This document shows positions 23,360-32,500 of a stretch of DNA of 64,000 bases, piece by piece; the first letter of the stretch is position 1; each line of letters opens with the position of its first letter. The DNA is from an uncultured Clostridia bacterium. Its GTDB lineage: Bacteria; Bacillota; Clostridia; Christensenellales; Borkfalkiaceae. A program made the translations under genes and the position numbers. The stretch covers positions 62,001 to 126,000 of the forward strand of contig CANQQY010000001.1 of NCBI GenBank assembly GCA_947626105.1, in the 5' to 3' direction. Below the pieces are notes generated by a model. The model worked only from the letters and a program-made list of their open reading frames with translations. It did no database searches and was not told the origin of the DNA.

Positions 23360-23735
23360 ACCCCTCAGTCGCGCAAGGACGGCGCGACAGCTCCCCTATA
23401 AGGGGAGCCAAGAGACGGGGCGAAGTCAGCGCAACGGCTTTCCTATGAGGGGAGCCGAGGAATGCTCTCGCTTCCCCTCTTAGGGGAAGTACCCGCGCAG
23501 CGGGGGATAGGGTTTCAAACCCCTTTGGCTCACTTCGTTTGCCACTTCCCCTGAAAGGGGCAGCAAGGCAACCCCCACCTGTCGCGCCAAGGGTGGCGCG
23601 CCACCCGCCCCCTTCAAAGGGGGCAGGTTCCCCCCACCACCGCCTGCGGCGGAGCCTCCCCCCGAAGGGGGAGGCCTTACGTCGTTTTCCCGAAGGGGAG
23701 GCCTTGGGTGCCCCTATAAGAGTAGTTGACGAGCG
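23360..23735. repeat. Large mosaic of hairpin repeats
   Basis: The 410-bp gap between hxlR and the tRNA-Leu terminator has no gene. It contains at least six CTCCCCT..AGGGGAG-type hairpins with the phrases CCCCTCAGTC, GGGTTTCAAACCCC and CCACCGCCTGCGGCGGAGCC. Two adjacent copies of GGGGAGGCCTT close the array at about 23660-23705. Confidence 0.75.
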
Positions 23736-23741
23736 ACGCTG

Positions 23742-23769
23742 AAAAAGCACCCGATAAAAGGGTGCTTTT
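23742..23769 (-). terminator. Terminator of tRNA-Leu
   Basis: AAAAAGCACCC-GATAAAA-GGGTGCTTTTT, perfect 11-bp stem with T-run on the minus strand, directly after the tRNA 3' end. Confidence 0.93.
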
Positions 23770-23856
23770 TGGTGCCGCCGGTCGGGTTTGAACCGACACG
23801 GTATCGCTACCACGGGATCCTAAATCCCGCGCGTCTGCCAGTTTCGCCACGGCGGC
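23770..23856 (-). tRNA. tRNA-Leu (TAG)
   Basis: 87 nt with encoded CCA. Acceptor GCCGCCG/CGGCGGC, anticodon stem CGGGA/TCCCG with loop TTTAGGA (anticodon TAG), a long class II variable arm (TGGTAGCGATACC region) and a T-arm GTCGG/CCGAC. It starts 7 bp after the yigZ stop codon, so it is probably processed from a yigZ-tRNA transcript. Confidence 0.96.
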
Positions 23857-23863
23857 GTGGCTT

Positions 23864-24478
23864 TCAAAATCCGTAAAAATATCGCTTGCCCGCGGCGATC
23901 TTCGCCTTTCCGTTGAAAAAATCTTGCGCACGGGCGCAGAAAAGATCGAATTCGCGCTCCTTCACGATGACGGTAAAACACGCTTCCGCGCCGAAATCGC
24001 GCGAGAGGACGGTCTCCCCTTCCAAAAAACGGAGCGCCGCGTTGACGTCGGCATAGGAAACGGACAGCGCCGCTTCCACGCCCGTCTCGTAGACTTTCAG
24101 AACGCTCGCGGCAACGCCGTCTGCGGCGCATCCCGCATAGGCGCGCGTGAGCCCGCCCGCGCCCAGCTTGATCCCGCCGAAGTAGCGGACGACCGCAATG
24201 ACGGTCTCTTTGAGCTCCTGCGCTTTGAGCACGCCCAAGATCGGCATGCCCGCCGTGCCCTGCGGTTCGCCGTCGTCCGAAAATCGCAGAAGATTGCCCG
24301 CTTTGTCCGCGATATATCCGTAGCAGACATGCGTTGCGAGCGGATGCATCCCGCGCACACGCGCGAGAAATGCCTTTGCCTCTTCCTCGCTCTCCGCATG
24401 GGCGGTATAGGCGAGGAAACGGGACTTCTCGATGATCTTTTCGGCAACGCTTTCGCCGACAACGCTCTTATATTGCAT
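23864..24478 (-). CDS. yigZ: YigZ/IMPACT family protein
   Basis: A 204-residue protein with the UPF0029/IMPACT N-terminal domain: KSRFLAYTAHAESEEEAKAFL.. HVCYGYIADKAGNLLRFSDDGEPQGTAGMPIL.. VVRYFGGIKLGAGGLTRAYAG. The C-terminal DUF1949 domain is shorter and divergent. Homologs are linked to translation regulation or proteolysis, without a settled activity. I set the start at ATG 24478 since homologs begin MQYKSV; the longer reading is translated repeat DNA. No good SD is seen before this ATG. tRNA-Leu follows by 7 bp. Confidence 0.93.
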   Translation of the reverse strand: MQYKSVVGESVAEKIIEKSRFLAYTAHAESEEEAKAFLARVRGMHPLATHVCYGYIADKAGNLLRFSDDGEPQGTAGMPILGVLKAQELKETVIAVVRYFGGIKLGAGGLTRAYAGCAADGVAASVLKVYETGVEAALSVSYADVNAALRFLEGETVLSRDFGAEACFTVIVKEREFDLFCARAQDFFNGKAKIAAGKRYFYGF

Positions 24479-24511
24479 GGTGAACCGATGTTTGAAGTAG
24501 ACGGGACGGCG

Positions 24512-24706
24512 AGGAAACCCCTCAGTCACCTGCGGTGACAACTCCCCTAAGAGGGGAGCCGAGAAACCCCTTTCCCCGCTAACGCGGAGACTTCCCCTGA
24601 AAGGGGCAGCAAGGTAACCCCCACCTGACACGCTTCGCGCGCCACCCGCCCCCTTGAAAAGGGGGCAGGTCTCTCGGCTCCCCTAAAAGAGGAGCCGAGA
24701 AAAAGG
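24512..24706. repeat. Hairpin-repeat cluster between tyrS and yigZ
   Basis: CCCCTCAGTCACCTGCGGTGACAACTCCCCTAAGAGGGGAG-type units followed by CCCCCTTGAAAAGGGGG and CTCGGCTCCCCT..AGGAGCCGAG. The last hairpin lies just after tyrS and could act as its transcript end, although no T-run is present. Confidence 0.7.
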
Positions 24707-24708
24707 AT

Positions 24709-25899
24709 TTAGCTCCGTCTCACTTTGATGTGGACTTTTTTACCCTTATGCAGAATAAAATCTCCCGCGGGAAGGGGCGTAGAGAGGGTCGCCTTTTCGT
24801 CTCCGACCGACACGCCGCCCTGCTCCAAAAGCCTTCTCGCCTCGCCGTTGGATTTGCACAATCCCGTCGCGACGAGGACGCCGACAATACTGTCGACCCC
24901 CTCGGAAATGACCTTTTCGGGCATTTCCCCTTCTCCCGAAAACGCGGCGCGCGCCTGTGCCGCGGCGGTGTCCGCCGCCTCTTTGCCGTGCACCGTCCTT
25001 GTGATCTCGTAGGCAAGGCGTTCTTTGGCGGCATTCATGCGCTCGTCCTGATAACGGCAGAGCTCTTTGATCTCCTGAACGGGCACAAACGTCAAGAGCA
25101 TAAAGCATTTTTCGACGTCCGCGTCGGCGGTGTTGCGCCAATACTGATAGAATTCGTACGGGCTCGTCTTGTTTTCGTCCAGCCAGACGGCGCCCTTCTG
25201 CGTCTTGCCCATCTTTTTGCCTTCGCTCGTGGTGAGAAGCTGGAAGGTCATGGCGAACGCGGGCTTTCTCTCCTTTCTCCGTATAAGATCGGCGCCCGCG
25301 AGGATATTGCTCCACTGGTCGTCGCCGCCGAGTTCCAGCGAACATCCGTATTTTTGGTGCAGGACGAGGAAATCGTATGCCTGCATCAGCATATAATTGA
25401 ATTCGAGGAAGGAAAGTCCCCGTTCCATGCGCGAACGGAAGCACTCCGCCGTGAGCATTTTATTGACGGAGAAGTGCACGCCGATGTCCCGCAAAAAGTC
25501 GATATAGTTGAGCCCCATGAGCCAATCGGCGTTGTTGACGACGATCGCGGCGTTTTCGCCCTCGAAGCGGACGAATTTGGACATCTGCTTTTTGAAGCAC
25601 TCCACATGGTGGGCGATGGTCTCTTTCGTCATCATGGAACGCATATCCGTTCTGCCCGAAGGGTCGCCGATCATCGCCGTTCCCCCGCCGATGAGAACGA
25701 TGGGCTTATGCCCCGCGTCCTGCATGTGCTTCATCGCGACAAGCTGCATGAAGTGCCCGACGTGGAGAGAATCCGCCGTGGGGTCGAATCCGATATAGAA
25801 AGGGACGCTCTCACGGCCTAAGAGTTCGTAGAGCTCCTCTTCATAGACGGTCTGTTTGATAAATCCCCTCTCGCGGAGGGTATCCATTACGTTTGACAT
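24709..25899 (-). CDS. tyrS: Tyrosyl-tRNA synthetase
   Basis: Class I aminoacyl-tRNA synthetase, 396 residues. The HIGH-equivalent is SLHVGHF near residue 45. The tyrosine site has [17 protein letters not shown] and GGDDQWSNI. The KMSKS-equivalent is KKMGKT near 230, and an S4-like tRNA-binding domain ends the protein ([18 protein letters not shown]). ATG 25899 (MSNVMDTL) is preceded by AGGAGC; the longer reading has no support. A consensus promoter is 22 bp upstream. I saw no T-box element, although the leader is too short to hold one. Confidence 0.96.
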   Translation of the reverse strand: MSNVMDTLRERGFIKQTVYEEELYELLGRESVPFYIGFDPTADSLHVGHFMQLVAMKHMQDAGHKPIVLIGGGTAMIGDPSGRTDMRSMMTKETIAHHVECFKKQMSKFVRFEGENAAIVVNNADWLMGLNYIDFLRDIGVHFSVNKMLTAECFRSRMERGLSFLEFNYMLMQAYDFLVLHQKYGCSLELGGDDQWSNILAGADLIRRKERKPAFAMTFQLLTTSEGKKMGKTQKGAVWLDENKTSPYEFYQYWRNTADADVEKCFMLLTFVPVQEIKELCRYQDERMNAAKERLAYEITRTVHGKEAADTAAAQARAAFSGEGEMPEKVISEGVDSIVGVLVATGLCKSNGEARRLLEQGGVSVGDEKATLSTPLPAGDFILHKGKKVHIKVRRS

Positions 25900-25920
25900 A
25901 ACTCGCTCCTTGTATGGTTT

Positions 25921-25949
25921 ATTATACAACCGCGGGAGAAATCTGTCAA
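25921..25949 (-). promoter_or_regulatory. tyrS promoter
   Basis: Minus strand TTGACA (complement 25944-25949) and TATAAT (complement 25921-25926), 17-bp spacer. Perfect consensus, giving a very short 5' leader. Confidence 0.93.
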
Positions 25950-25964
25950 ACATTCCGTGGAGAT

Positions 25965-26153
25965 TTAAGCAAATTCGGCAAATTTTGCCGCTTCCCTCTC
26001 ACGGGTGTTGAGCCCTTCGAGGGAATGCAGCGCGCGGAAAAAGTCCTCTGCCGTCTGAAAGGAGCAAAGCGATTCGAAGAGCTCCCTGTTGCGCGCCGCT
26101 CTCCGCTCTGTTTCATGCCGTTCTACGACTCTCTCGAACCCATTCTGTTTCAT
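25965..26153 (-). CDS. Small basic/acidic protein, unknown function
   Basis: A 62-residue hydrophilic, helical ORF ([22 protein letters not shown]..). No family is recognised. Its ATG at 26153 follows AGGGAGC at good spacing, and a TGACAA-N3-TTGTCA dyad lies 25 bp upstream of it. The same dyad is in the promoter of the divergent WYL regulator. That context makes it a likely regulated target rather than a chance ORF. The longer TTG-started reading is not needed. Confidence 0.6.
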   Translation of the reverse strand: MKQNGFERVVERHETERRAARNRELFESLCSFQTAEDFFRALHSLEGLNTREREAAKFAEFA

Positions 26154-26177
26154 GCTCCCTATTCTATGCAAAATATA

Positions 26178-26192
26178 TGACAATATTTGTCA
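26178..26192. promoter_or_regulatory. Operator-like dyad 1 (TGACAA-TAT-TTGTCA)
   Basis: Perfect 6-bp inverted repeat with a 3-bp centre, upstream of the small minus-strand gene. Identical arms occur at 26317-26331, 139 bp away, in front of the WYL regulator. Confidence 0.8.
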
Positions 26193-26224
26193 TGTATAAA
26201 AAATTTTCTTTCAATTCAAAAAAA

Positions 26225-26300
26225 TCGAACGACAACCCCCACCACCCGCTATGCGGGAGCCGCCCCCTTCAAAGGGGGCAGCCAAGGGGCGGGGTGGCAA
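26225..26300. repeat. Hairpin repeat within the WYL control region
   Basis: CCCACCACCCGC..GCGGG and GCCCCCTTCAAAGGGGGC blocks inserted between the two dyads. Confidence 0.65.
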
Positions 26301-26315
26301 ATGACGTGGAGATAT

Positions 26316-26344
26316 TTGACAAATTTTGTCATATATGGTAAAAT
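26316..26344 (+). promoter_or_regulatory. WYL-regulator promoter overlapped by operator dyad 2
   Basis: TTGACA at 26316-26321 and TAAAAT at 26339-26344, 17-bp spacer. The dyad TGACAA-ATT-TTGTCA at 26317-26331 covers the -35 box, an arrangement expected for autorepression. Confidence 0.85.
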
Positions 26345-26388
26345 CAACAAAAAATCCCGCCGTGAAGCCGCGGCGGAGGAGGAAAGCC

Positions 26389-27306
26389 ATGAAATACGAG
26401 ATCATGATAGATATCCTGTTTACCCTTCTTTCGAAGCGCAAGACGAGCGCGAGCGAACTTGCGAAGAAATACGAGGTCTCCGTGCGTTCCATTTACCGCT
26501 ATGTGGATGAAATGACGGTCGCAGGCATTCCCATCGACGTGACGCGGGGCGCGGCGGGCGGGATCGGGATCCCCGACAGCTTCAAACTTCCCCGCGGGCT
26601 GCTCTCGCGCGAAGAGTACGCGCATACCGTCGAAGCGATCCTCACGATGATCGAACAGACGCACGACAGCGTGCTTGAATCTGCGTACGGGAAACTCACG
26701 GCGCAAATGAAAGCGGAAAAGTTCGATACCGCCCTTTCGGGCAATATCCTCGTAGACAGCGGAACGTGGGGCGACGAGCGGAAATTTTCGGACAAACTCA
26801 CCCTCTTGGAACAGGCGATCGAAGGGCGGGAAGCGCTGGAAATCGAATATTTCGACCGTGCGGGAGAGGTGACGCGGCGGGTGATCCATCCGCACCTTCT
26901 CATCTACAAACAGAATATCTGGTACGTCTGGGCGCACTGCATGCTGCGGGGCGAATTCCGCACCTTCCGCGTCGGACGGATGCGCACCATCACCCGCACG
27001 GGGGCGACATTTGAGCGGAAGCCCTTCTCACGGGAAGATATCCCCCTCAATTTCTGGCGGAACGAGAAGGTCGCGGAGGTCAAACTGCGGATCTCCCCCG
27101 AAAAACTCCCCTATGCGGAGGATTGGCTGGGCGTGGACAATATCTATAAAAAGGACGGAGAGTACTTTGCGGAGCTCGTCCTGCCCGACGACGGCGCGCT
27201 GGTGGGGAATATCCTCTCCGCGGGCGCGGGACTCACCGTGCTCTCCCCGCGCTCCCTCGCCGAGCGAATCAAAAAAGAGGCGGAAAAGATCTCCGCCTCC
27301 TACTGA
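26389..27306 (+). CDS. HTH-WYL domain transcriptional regulator (YafY-like)
   Basis: A 305-residue regulator. The N-terminal HTH_11 domain reads YEIMIDILFTLLSKRKTSASELAKKYEVSVRSIYRYVDEMTVAGIPI (residues 2-50). A WYL domain (about 135-210) contains LEIEYFDRAGEVTRRVIHPHLLIYKQNIWYVWAHC. The C-terminal WCX-like part follows. WYL proteins sense small ligands or nucleic acids and often act on divergent genes. ATG 26389 follows GGAGGAGG; upstream in-frame ATGs lie in the operator and promoter and are rejected. Likely binds the two TGACAA-N3-TTGTCA dyads. Confidence 0.93.
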   Translation: MKYEIMIDILFTLLSKRKTSASELAKKYEVSVRSIYRYVDEMTVAGIPIDVTRGAAGGIGIPDSFKLPRGLLSREEYAHTVEAILTMIEQTHDSVLESAYGKLTAQMKAEKFDTALSGNILVDSGTWGDERKFSDKLTLLEQAIEGREALEIEYFDRAGEVTRRVIHPHLLIYKQNIWYVWAHCMLRGEFRTFRVGRMRTITRTGATFERKPFSREDIPLNFWRNEKVAEVKLRISPEKLPYAEDWLGVDNIYKKDGEYFAELVLPDDGALVGNILSAGAGLTVLSPRSLAERIKKEAEKISASY

Positions 27307-27320
27307 TTTTTTGCCGCAAG

Positions 27321-29102
27321 TCAGAGCGCCCGTACGAGCTTTGCGTACTCGCCGTTCAAGGCGAGGAGCTCCTCGTGCGTGCCCTGCTCGATGATCTTCC
27401 CGCCGCGAAGATACACGATCTTATCCGCGCCGCGGATCGTCGAGAGCCTGTGCGCGATCACAAAACTCGTTCTGCCCGCGAGCAATGTCTTTAAGCTCGC
27501 CTGCACTTCGAGCTCCGTCTGCGTATCGACGTGGCTCGTCGCTTCGTCGAGGACGACGACTTTCGGGTCTGCGAGAATGAGGCGCGCAAAGGACAAGAGC
27601 TGCCGTTGACCGCCCGACAGAGGATATTCTTCCGAGATCTCCGTTTCAAACCCTTGCGGGAGACGGGAAATAAAGTTTTCCGCGCACGCCGCCCTTGCCG
27701 CTTTTATGCACTCCTCGTCCGTCGCGTCGGGACGGGCGAAACGGATATTGTCGAGCACGCTCCCGCTGAAAATGTATGTATCCTGCATCATTGCGCCCAC
27801 ACCCTCGCGCAAGGAATGCAGGGTATATTTTTTGATGTTTTTTCCGTCGAGAAGCACTTCCCCCTCCTGCACGTCATAGAAACGGGAGAGAAGATTGACG
27901 ACCGTCGTCTTGCCCGATCCCGTCGCCCCGACGAGCGCGACGGTCTCCCCCGCTCTTGCTTCGAGCGTGAAGTGTTCGAGCACGGGGATCCCCTCGACGT
28001 AGGAGAAGGTCACGTCGTCGAACTTCACCTCTCCCCTGCAATCTTTGAGCTCCTCGGCGTCCTCTCCGTCGAAGATCTCGATGGGCGTTTCGATGGTATC
28101 GTAAATGCGTTCCAGATTGGATGTGAGCGTGAACACCGTGGTAAGATTATTGCAGATCTCGCCGATGGAAGAGGTCACCTCGGAAAGGACGGTGCCGATC
28201 GCGACGACCGTGCCGAGCGCGAGCGTCCCGCCCGAAAGCCCGATGAAGAGCGCGACGCCGTACACGATGATAAGGACGATGGCGTTCGTAAAGCCGTGGG
28301 AGAGCGGGAAGAAGGCTTCGCGGACGTTCGTCGTACGCATGAAGGCGTGCCTGTACTCCTTGAAGAGCTGCGCCCCGATCTCGCAGTTGAGTGACGCGCG
28401 GTTGTATGCGCGGACGACCTCCGCCCCGCCGATATTTTCCGCGACAAACGCCGTATAATTGGCGTTTTTATTATGGTCGATCCCCGACCGTCTGTGGATG
28501 AGCGCGCTCAAAATGTACATTAAGATCCCGAGCGGGATTAGGGCGCATACGACCGCCCCGCCGATCTTGACGTCGAGGCAGAGGATCCACACGACGCCGA
28601 CGAGCGACACGCCCGCCGCATAGACGATGGAATAGAACAAATTACCGAAGAGCTCCGCGATGTCGTCCACATAATTGGTGACGCGGACGAGGATCTTACC
28701 CGTGGAATGGGTATCGAAATAGCGGAAGGAGAGTTTCATGACATGATCCATGATCTCCCCGCGGAGCTCGCTCGCAAAGAGGGTCCCGTATTTGACGGGC
28801 ACGAGATTTTCGAGATGTCCGAAGATGAGGGAGCCCACCCATGCGGCAAAAAGTCCCCCGCAGGCAAGAAGAGTCACGGTAAGGTAATTTTCCGCAAGTC
28901 CCCCTTCCGCAGGGAAGATGACCGAGATGATGACGGAGTAAAGGATCCCCGGGAGCAGCGCAAAGAGCCCCAGCGCGACCTCGATGAGAATGCTCCCGAA
29001 AAAGGCGCCCTTGTGGCGGAGCGCGCTTTTGAGAAGTTTTTTCATCATGCGCGCGGAGAAGCGTTCCCGTACATATTCGTCCTTGTAGTACAGATCGTTC
29101 AT
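27321..29102 (-). CDS. ABC exporter half-transporter B
   Basis: A 593-residue fused permease-ATPase. Six membrane helices lie in about residues 30-320, with the coupling segments SFRYFDTHSTGKILVRVTNYVDDIAE typical of MsbA/BmrA-type exporters. The ATPase has Walker A VGATGSGKTT, a Q-loop, the signature LSGGQRQLLSFARLIL and Walker B VVVLDEATSHVD. The catalytic Glu is present. The start at 29102 overlaps the partner by ATGA, so the pair probably forms a heterodimer. Substrate unknown; drug or lipid export is common. Convergent with the WYL gene. Confidence 0.94.
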   Translation of the reverse strand: MNDLYYKDEYVRERFSARMMKKLLKSALRHKGAFFGSILIEVALGLFALLPGILYSVIISVIFPAEGGLAENYLTVTLLACGGLFAAWVGSLIFGHLENLVPVKYGTLFASELRGEIMDHVMKLSFRYFDTHSTGKILVRVTNYVDDIAELFGNLFYSIVYAAGVSLVGVVWILCLDVKIGGAVVCALIPLGILMYILSALIHRRSGIDHNKNANYTAFVAENIGGAEVVRAYNRASLNCEIGAQLFKEYRHAFMRTTNVREAFFPLSHGFTNAIVLIIVYGVALFIGLSGGTLALGTVVAIGTVLSEVTSSIGEICNNLTTVFTLTSNLERIYDTIETPIEIFDGEDAEELKDCRGEVKFDDVTFSYVEGIPVLEHFTLEARAGETVALVGATGSGKTTVVNLLSRFYDVQEGEVLLDGKNIKKYTLHSLREGVGAMMQDTYIFSGSVLDNIRFARPDATDEECIKAARAACAENFISRLPQGFETEISEEYPLSGGQRQLLSFARLILADPKVVVLDEATSHVDTQTELEVQASLKTLLAGRTSFVIAHRLSTIRGADKIVYLRGGKIIEQGTHEELLALNGEYAKLVRAL

Positions 29103-30907
29103 GCCTGCTCCGTAAAGTTCATTTCTTTCGCCTGACGGCTGTAAATCTGCGCAAAGTTGCCGCCGAGCGCCATGAGCTCGTCGAACGTCCCCCGCTCGGC
29201 GATCCTTCCGTCCTCCAAATAGAGGATCTCGTCGCAGTCTTTGAGCGCGGTCGCGCGGTGGGTGACGAGAATATGCGTCTTGTCGGCGCATTCCCGTGCG
29301 AGATTGCAAAAGACGGCGTGCTCCGTCTCGAGATCGAGCGCGCTCGTCACATCGTCGAAGATGAAAACGGACGCGTTTTTGAAGAGGGCGCGGGCGATGG
29401 AGATCCGCTGTTTCTGCCCGCCCGAGAGCCCGAAGCCCTTTTCGCCGATGGTCGTTTGGTAGCCGTCGGGAAAGCGGCGGGCGAATTCGTCCACCTCCGC
29501 AAGCGCGCCCGCCCGTTCGATCTTCTCCTCTTCCGCAAAGGGGTCGTAAAGGGCGATATTGCTTGCGATCGTGTTGGAAAAGAGGAACACGTTCTGCATG
29601 GCGTAGGAAAAACTTTTCAGAAGCGCGTTCCTGTCATACTCGTGGATGGGACTTCCGTCTATGTAGATCTCCCCTTCGTCCGCCTCCGCAAGCCCTTGCA
29701 GAAGTTTGCAGAGCAAGGTCTTTCCGCTCCCCGTTTTTCCCATGATCCCCAATTTTGTACCGTACGGGATCTCGAGGGAGACGTCGTACAGGGCGTAGTG
29801 CCCCCCGCTCTTGACGGAGAGATGTTCCGTCCTGATCGACGGAGCCGCGGAGGGCGTTTTATCACCATAGCGGGCGGCGACCTCGTCCCCGGCGTTCAGG
29901 AAGTCGAAGAGCCGTTTGCCGCTCACAAGGTCGCGCTGGGAAGCGTTCACGTTGAAAATGAGCCCCGTAAACTGCCACATCAGACTTCCGAGATACCCCA
30001 TCGTCGCCGTAAACTCGCCCGCCGTGATGCTCCCCTTGACGCCCAAAAAGACGACGAGGGCGAGCGTTCCGAGGAATACGACCACGCGTGCGATACGGAT
30101 CCTTAGATCGCGAAAAGCGAAGAGCTCGATCCCGCCGTATTCCGTCTGTTTGAGGCGTTCGTTGTCCGCCTCGAAGCGGCTGTACCGCTCCGCCTCCTTC
30201 GCAAAAGAGGCGACGGTGCGCACGCCGTAGATGCTCTCCTGCACGGTCGTGCTGAGCGTTGCGGAGTCCCGCCAGACCGCCTCGTAGTACTCGCGGATCC
30301 GCGTTTTATAGAGCAGAATGACGATCACGCAGAAGATCCCCCCCGCCAAAGGCAAAAAGAGGAGAGACCAATGGATCCTGCCGAGCAGAACCGCCGCAAC
30401 AATGAGATAGAAAATATTATCGGCAAATCCCTGCGAGCGCTGGATATACAGATCGCGCACATTGAAGGGATCCTTCGTCGTGATGAGAATGAGATCTCCC
30501 GCCGAATAGCCGGAAAGGAACTGCCCGCTTGCGTTTCCGAGCTTGTTTAATGCCGCCGCGCGCATCGCTCCCTCGCTTTTCAGCGAAAAATAATGGGCGA
30601 GATGCCATTTCAGATAGAAAAAGATGAAAAAAAGTACGGCGAAGAGCAAGAGCGTCGCGGCGAGCGTCCAAAACGTCCGCGTGTAGTTTTCGACGGGGAT
30701 ATCCTCGACGAGAAAGAAGAAAATACTGCTCGTGTTCTTCGGTTGACCGCCGAGAAGCGGCGTAATGACCCTATCCACAAGGAGCGCGACGACCTGCGGC
30801 GTCACAAGAAGAATGACAACGCGAAAGAGCCCGAACAGCGTAGCAAGCACCTGTACGGGCATCGTCTTTTTGAAATATGGATAGGAATTTTTGAAAAACT
30901 CTCGCAT
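29099..30907 (-). CDS. ABC exporter half-transporter A
   Basis: A 602-residue permease-ATPase and partner of the following gene. Six helices lie in residues about 15-330. ATPase motifs: Walker A MGKTGSGKTL, signature LSGGQKQRISIARALF, Walker B VFIFDDVTSALD. The residue after Walker B is Asp rather than the catalytic Glu of the partner, the usual sign of a degenerate site in heterodimeric ABC exporters. ATG 30907 (MREFFKNSYPYFKK) is chosen by homology to exporter N-termini; SD support is weak, and the upstream frame runs through repeat DNA. Confidence 0.92.
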   Translation of the reverse strand: MREFFKNSYPYFKKTMPVQVLATLFGLFRVVILLVTPQVVALLVDRVITPLLGGQPKNTSSIFFFLVEDIPVENYTRTFWTLAATLLLFAVLFFIFFYLKWHLAHYFSLKSEGAMRAAALNKLGNASGQFLSGYSAGDLILITTKDPFNVRDLYIQRSQGFADNIFYLIVAAVLLGRIHWSLLFLPLAGGIFCVIVILLYKTRIREYYEAVWRDSATLSTTVQESIYGVRTVASFAKEAERYSRFEADNERLKQTEYGGIELFAFRDLRIRIARVVVFLGTLALVVFLGVKGSITAGEFTATMGYLGSLMWQFTGLIFNVNASQRDLVSGKRLFDFLNAGDEVAARYGDKTPSAAPSIRTEHLSVKSGGHYALYDVSLEIPYGTKLGIMGKTGSGKTLLCKLLQGLAEADEGEIYIDGSPIHEYDRNALLKSFSYAMQNVFLFSNTIASNIALYDPFAEEEKIERAGALAEVDEFARRFPDGYQTTIGEKGFGLSGGQKQRISIARALFKNASVFIFDDVTSALDLETEHAVFCNLARECADKTHILVTHRATALKDCDEILYLEDGRIAERGTFDELMALGGNFAQIYSRQAKEMNFTEQA

Positions 30908-30954
30908 CGGACTTTTGGTTTTTGGGGGAATGACCGCACCACGCATTCCCGCTT

Positions 30955-31085
30955 CAAGCCCTACCCCCTTGGGGGGAGGGTGGATTTGCGTCAGCAAATA
31001 CGGATGGGGGGAATAAGGTGGGCATAATCCCCCCCACCACCGCCTACGGCGGAGCCTCCCCCCAAAAGGGGTAGGCCTTAGCGGG
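30955..31085. repeat. Hairpin repeats between asnS and the ABC pair
   Basis: CCCCTTGGGGGGAGGG and the CCACCGCCTACGGCGGAGCCTCCCCCC phrase, close to the one at 23640-23665. Being just upstream of the ABC ATG, it leaves little room for a promoter, so the ABC pair may be read from asnS. Confidence 0.65.
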
Positions 31086-31114
31086 GCGAGCAAAAAAATG
31101 AACGAAACTCCCTC

Positions 31115-32488
31115 TCACATAATATTCTTCACGCTGCGCGGGAATAGGGTGACGTCGCGAATGTTCTCCATGCCCGTGACGTACATCACAAACCGCTCGA
31201 AACCGAGCCCGAACCCGCCGTGCGGCACACTGCCGAAGAGGCGCAGATCGAGATATTGCTTGTAGGAAGCCATGTCCATTCCGCGCGCCTTCATCGCCGA
31301 GACGAGTTTCTCATAATCCGCCTCTCTCTCGCTGCCGCCGATGATCTCGCCGATCCCGGGCACAAGGCAGTCCGTCGCCGCGACCGTCTTGCCGTCGGGA
31401 TTCTGTTTCATATAGAAGGATTTGATCTCCTTGGGATAGTCCGTCACGAACACGGGACGCTTGAACACCTGCTCCGTGAGGTACTTTTCGTGTTCGGATT
31501 GGAGATCGCTCCCCCAGTGCACGGGGAATTGGAATTTTTCGTTCTCCTTTTCGAGAATGGCGACGGCGTCCGTATAGGTACAAACGCCGAAATCGCTCGT
31601 CGCGACATGGGTCAGCTTGTCGATGAGTCCCTTTTCCACAAAGGAATCGAAGAATTTGAGCTCCTCGGGGCACTCGGCGAGCACCGCTTTGATGAGATAT
31701 TTTAAGAGACTTTCCGCGATTTCGATGACGTCGGGAAGCTCCGCAAACGCGATCTCGGGTTCCACATGCCAGAATTCGGCAAGGTGCCGTTTGGTATTGG
31801 AATTTTCGGCGCGGAAGGAGGGTCCGAAGGTGTAGATCTTCCCGAGCGCCGTCGCCGCGACTTCGCCCTCAAGCTGTCCCGAGACCGAAAGCCCCGCTTT
31901 CACGCCGAAAAAGTCGTTCTTAAAGTACTCCTCTTCCGTTTTATATTCCGTTTTCCACGGCTGGGTGGTGACGCGGAACATCTCCCCCGCCCCCTCGCAG
32001 TCGCTCGCCGTAATGAGCGGCGTGTTGATATAGTAATATCCGTTTTCGTGGAAATAGCGGTGGATCGCCTGCGCCGCGACCGAGCGGACGCGGAACACGG
32101 CTTGGAAGGTGTTTGTGCGGAGCCTAAGATGCGGGATCCCGCGCAAAAAGTCGAGCGTCGTGCGCTTCTTTTGGATGGGATACTCCGCAGGGCACTTGCC
32201 GAGAAGAGCGACTTTAAGCGCGTTGAGTTCGTTCCCCTCTCCCTTATATGCCTTGACGACCCCGCCCTTGACGCACACGCTCGCGCCGAGCTTCAAGCAC
32301 TCGGGGTCGGGCTTCACCGACGATTTGTCGATGACGACTTGAAGTTTTTGAAAGGACGTACCGTCGGTGATCTCCAAAAAGGAGACGGCGGAAGAGTCGC
32401 GGAAGGTGCGCACCCAGCCGTAGACGACAACTTCCTGCCCCACGAGGGTATTGTCTTGCAATACTTTTGAAATATCGAGATGTTTCAT
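31115..32488 (-). CDS. asnS: Asparaginyl-tRNA synthetase
   Basis: Class IIb aminoacyl-tRNA synthetase, 457 residues. An OB-fold anticodon-binding domain covers residues 1-110 (VVVYGWVRTFRDSSAVSFLEITDG). The catalytic core has motif 2 FRAENSNTKRHLAEFWHVEPEIAF and motif 3 GFGLGFERFVMYV. The AsnRS-specific FLR/RTNTFQAVFRVRS region is clear, so it is not AspRS. AAGGAGTCATT precedes the ATG. The 5' side carries the second copy of the structured composite element. No T-box sequence was found in the leader. Confidence 0.96.
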   Translation of the reverse strand: MKHLDISKVLQDNTLVGQEVVVYGWVRTFRDSSAVSFLEITDGTSFQKLQVVIDKSSVKPDPECLKLGASVCVKGGVVKAYKGEGNELNALKVALLGKCPAEYPIQKKRTTLDFLRGIPHLRLRTNTFQAVFRVRSVAAQAIHRYFHENGYYYINTPLITASDCEGAGEMFRVTTQPWKTEYKTEEEYFKNDFFGVKAGLSVSGQLEGEVAATALGKIYTFGPSFRAENSNTKRHLAEFWHVEPEIAFAELPDVIEIAESLLKYLIKAVLAECPEELKFFDSFVEKGLIDKLTHVATSDFGVCTYTDAVAILEKENEKFQFPVHWGSDLQSEHEKYLTEQVFKRPVFVTDYPKEIKSFYMKQNPDGKTVAATDCLVPGIGEIIGGSEREADYEKLVSAMKARGMDMASYKQYLDLRLFGSVPHGGFGLGFERFVMYVTGMENIRDVTLFPRSVKNIM

Positions 32489-32500
32489 AATGACTCCTTT

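Noticed and set aside
23360-23735. CRISPR array
   Set aside because: Repeats are unequal, unevenly spaced and nested hairpins, not regular repeats with unique spacers.
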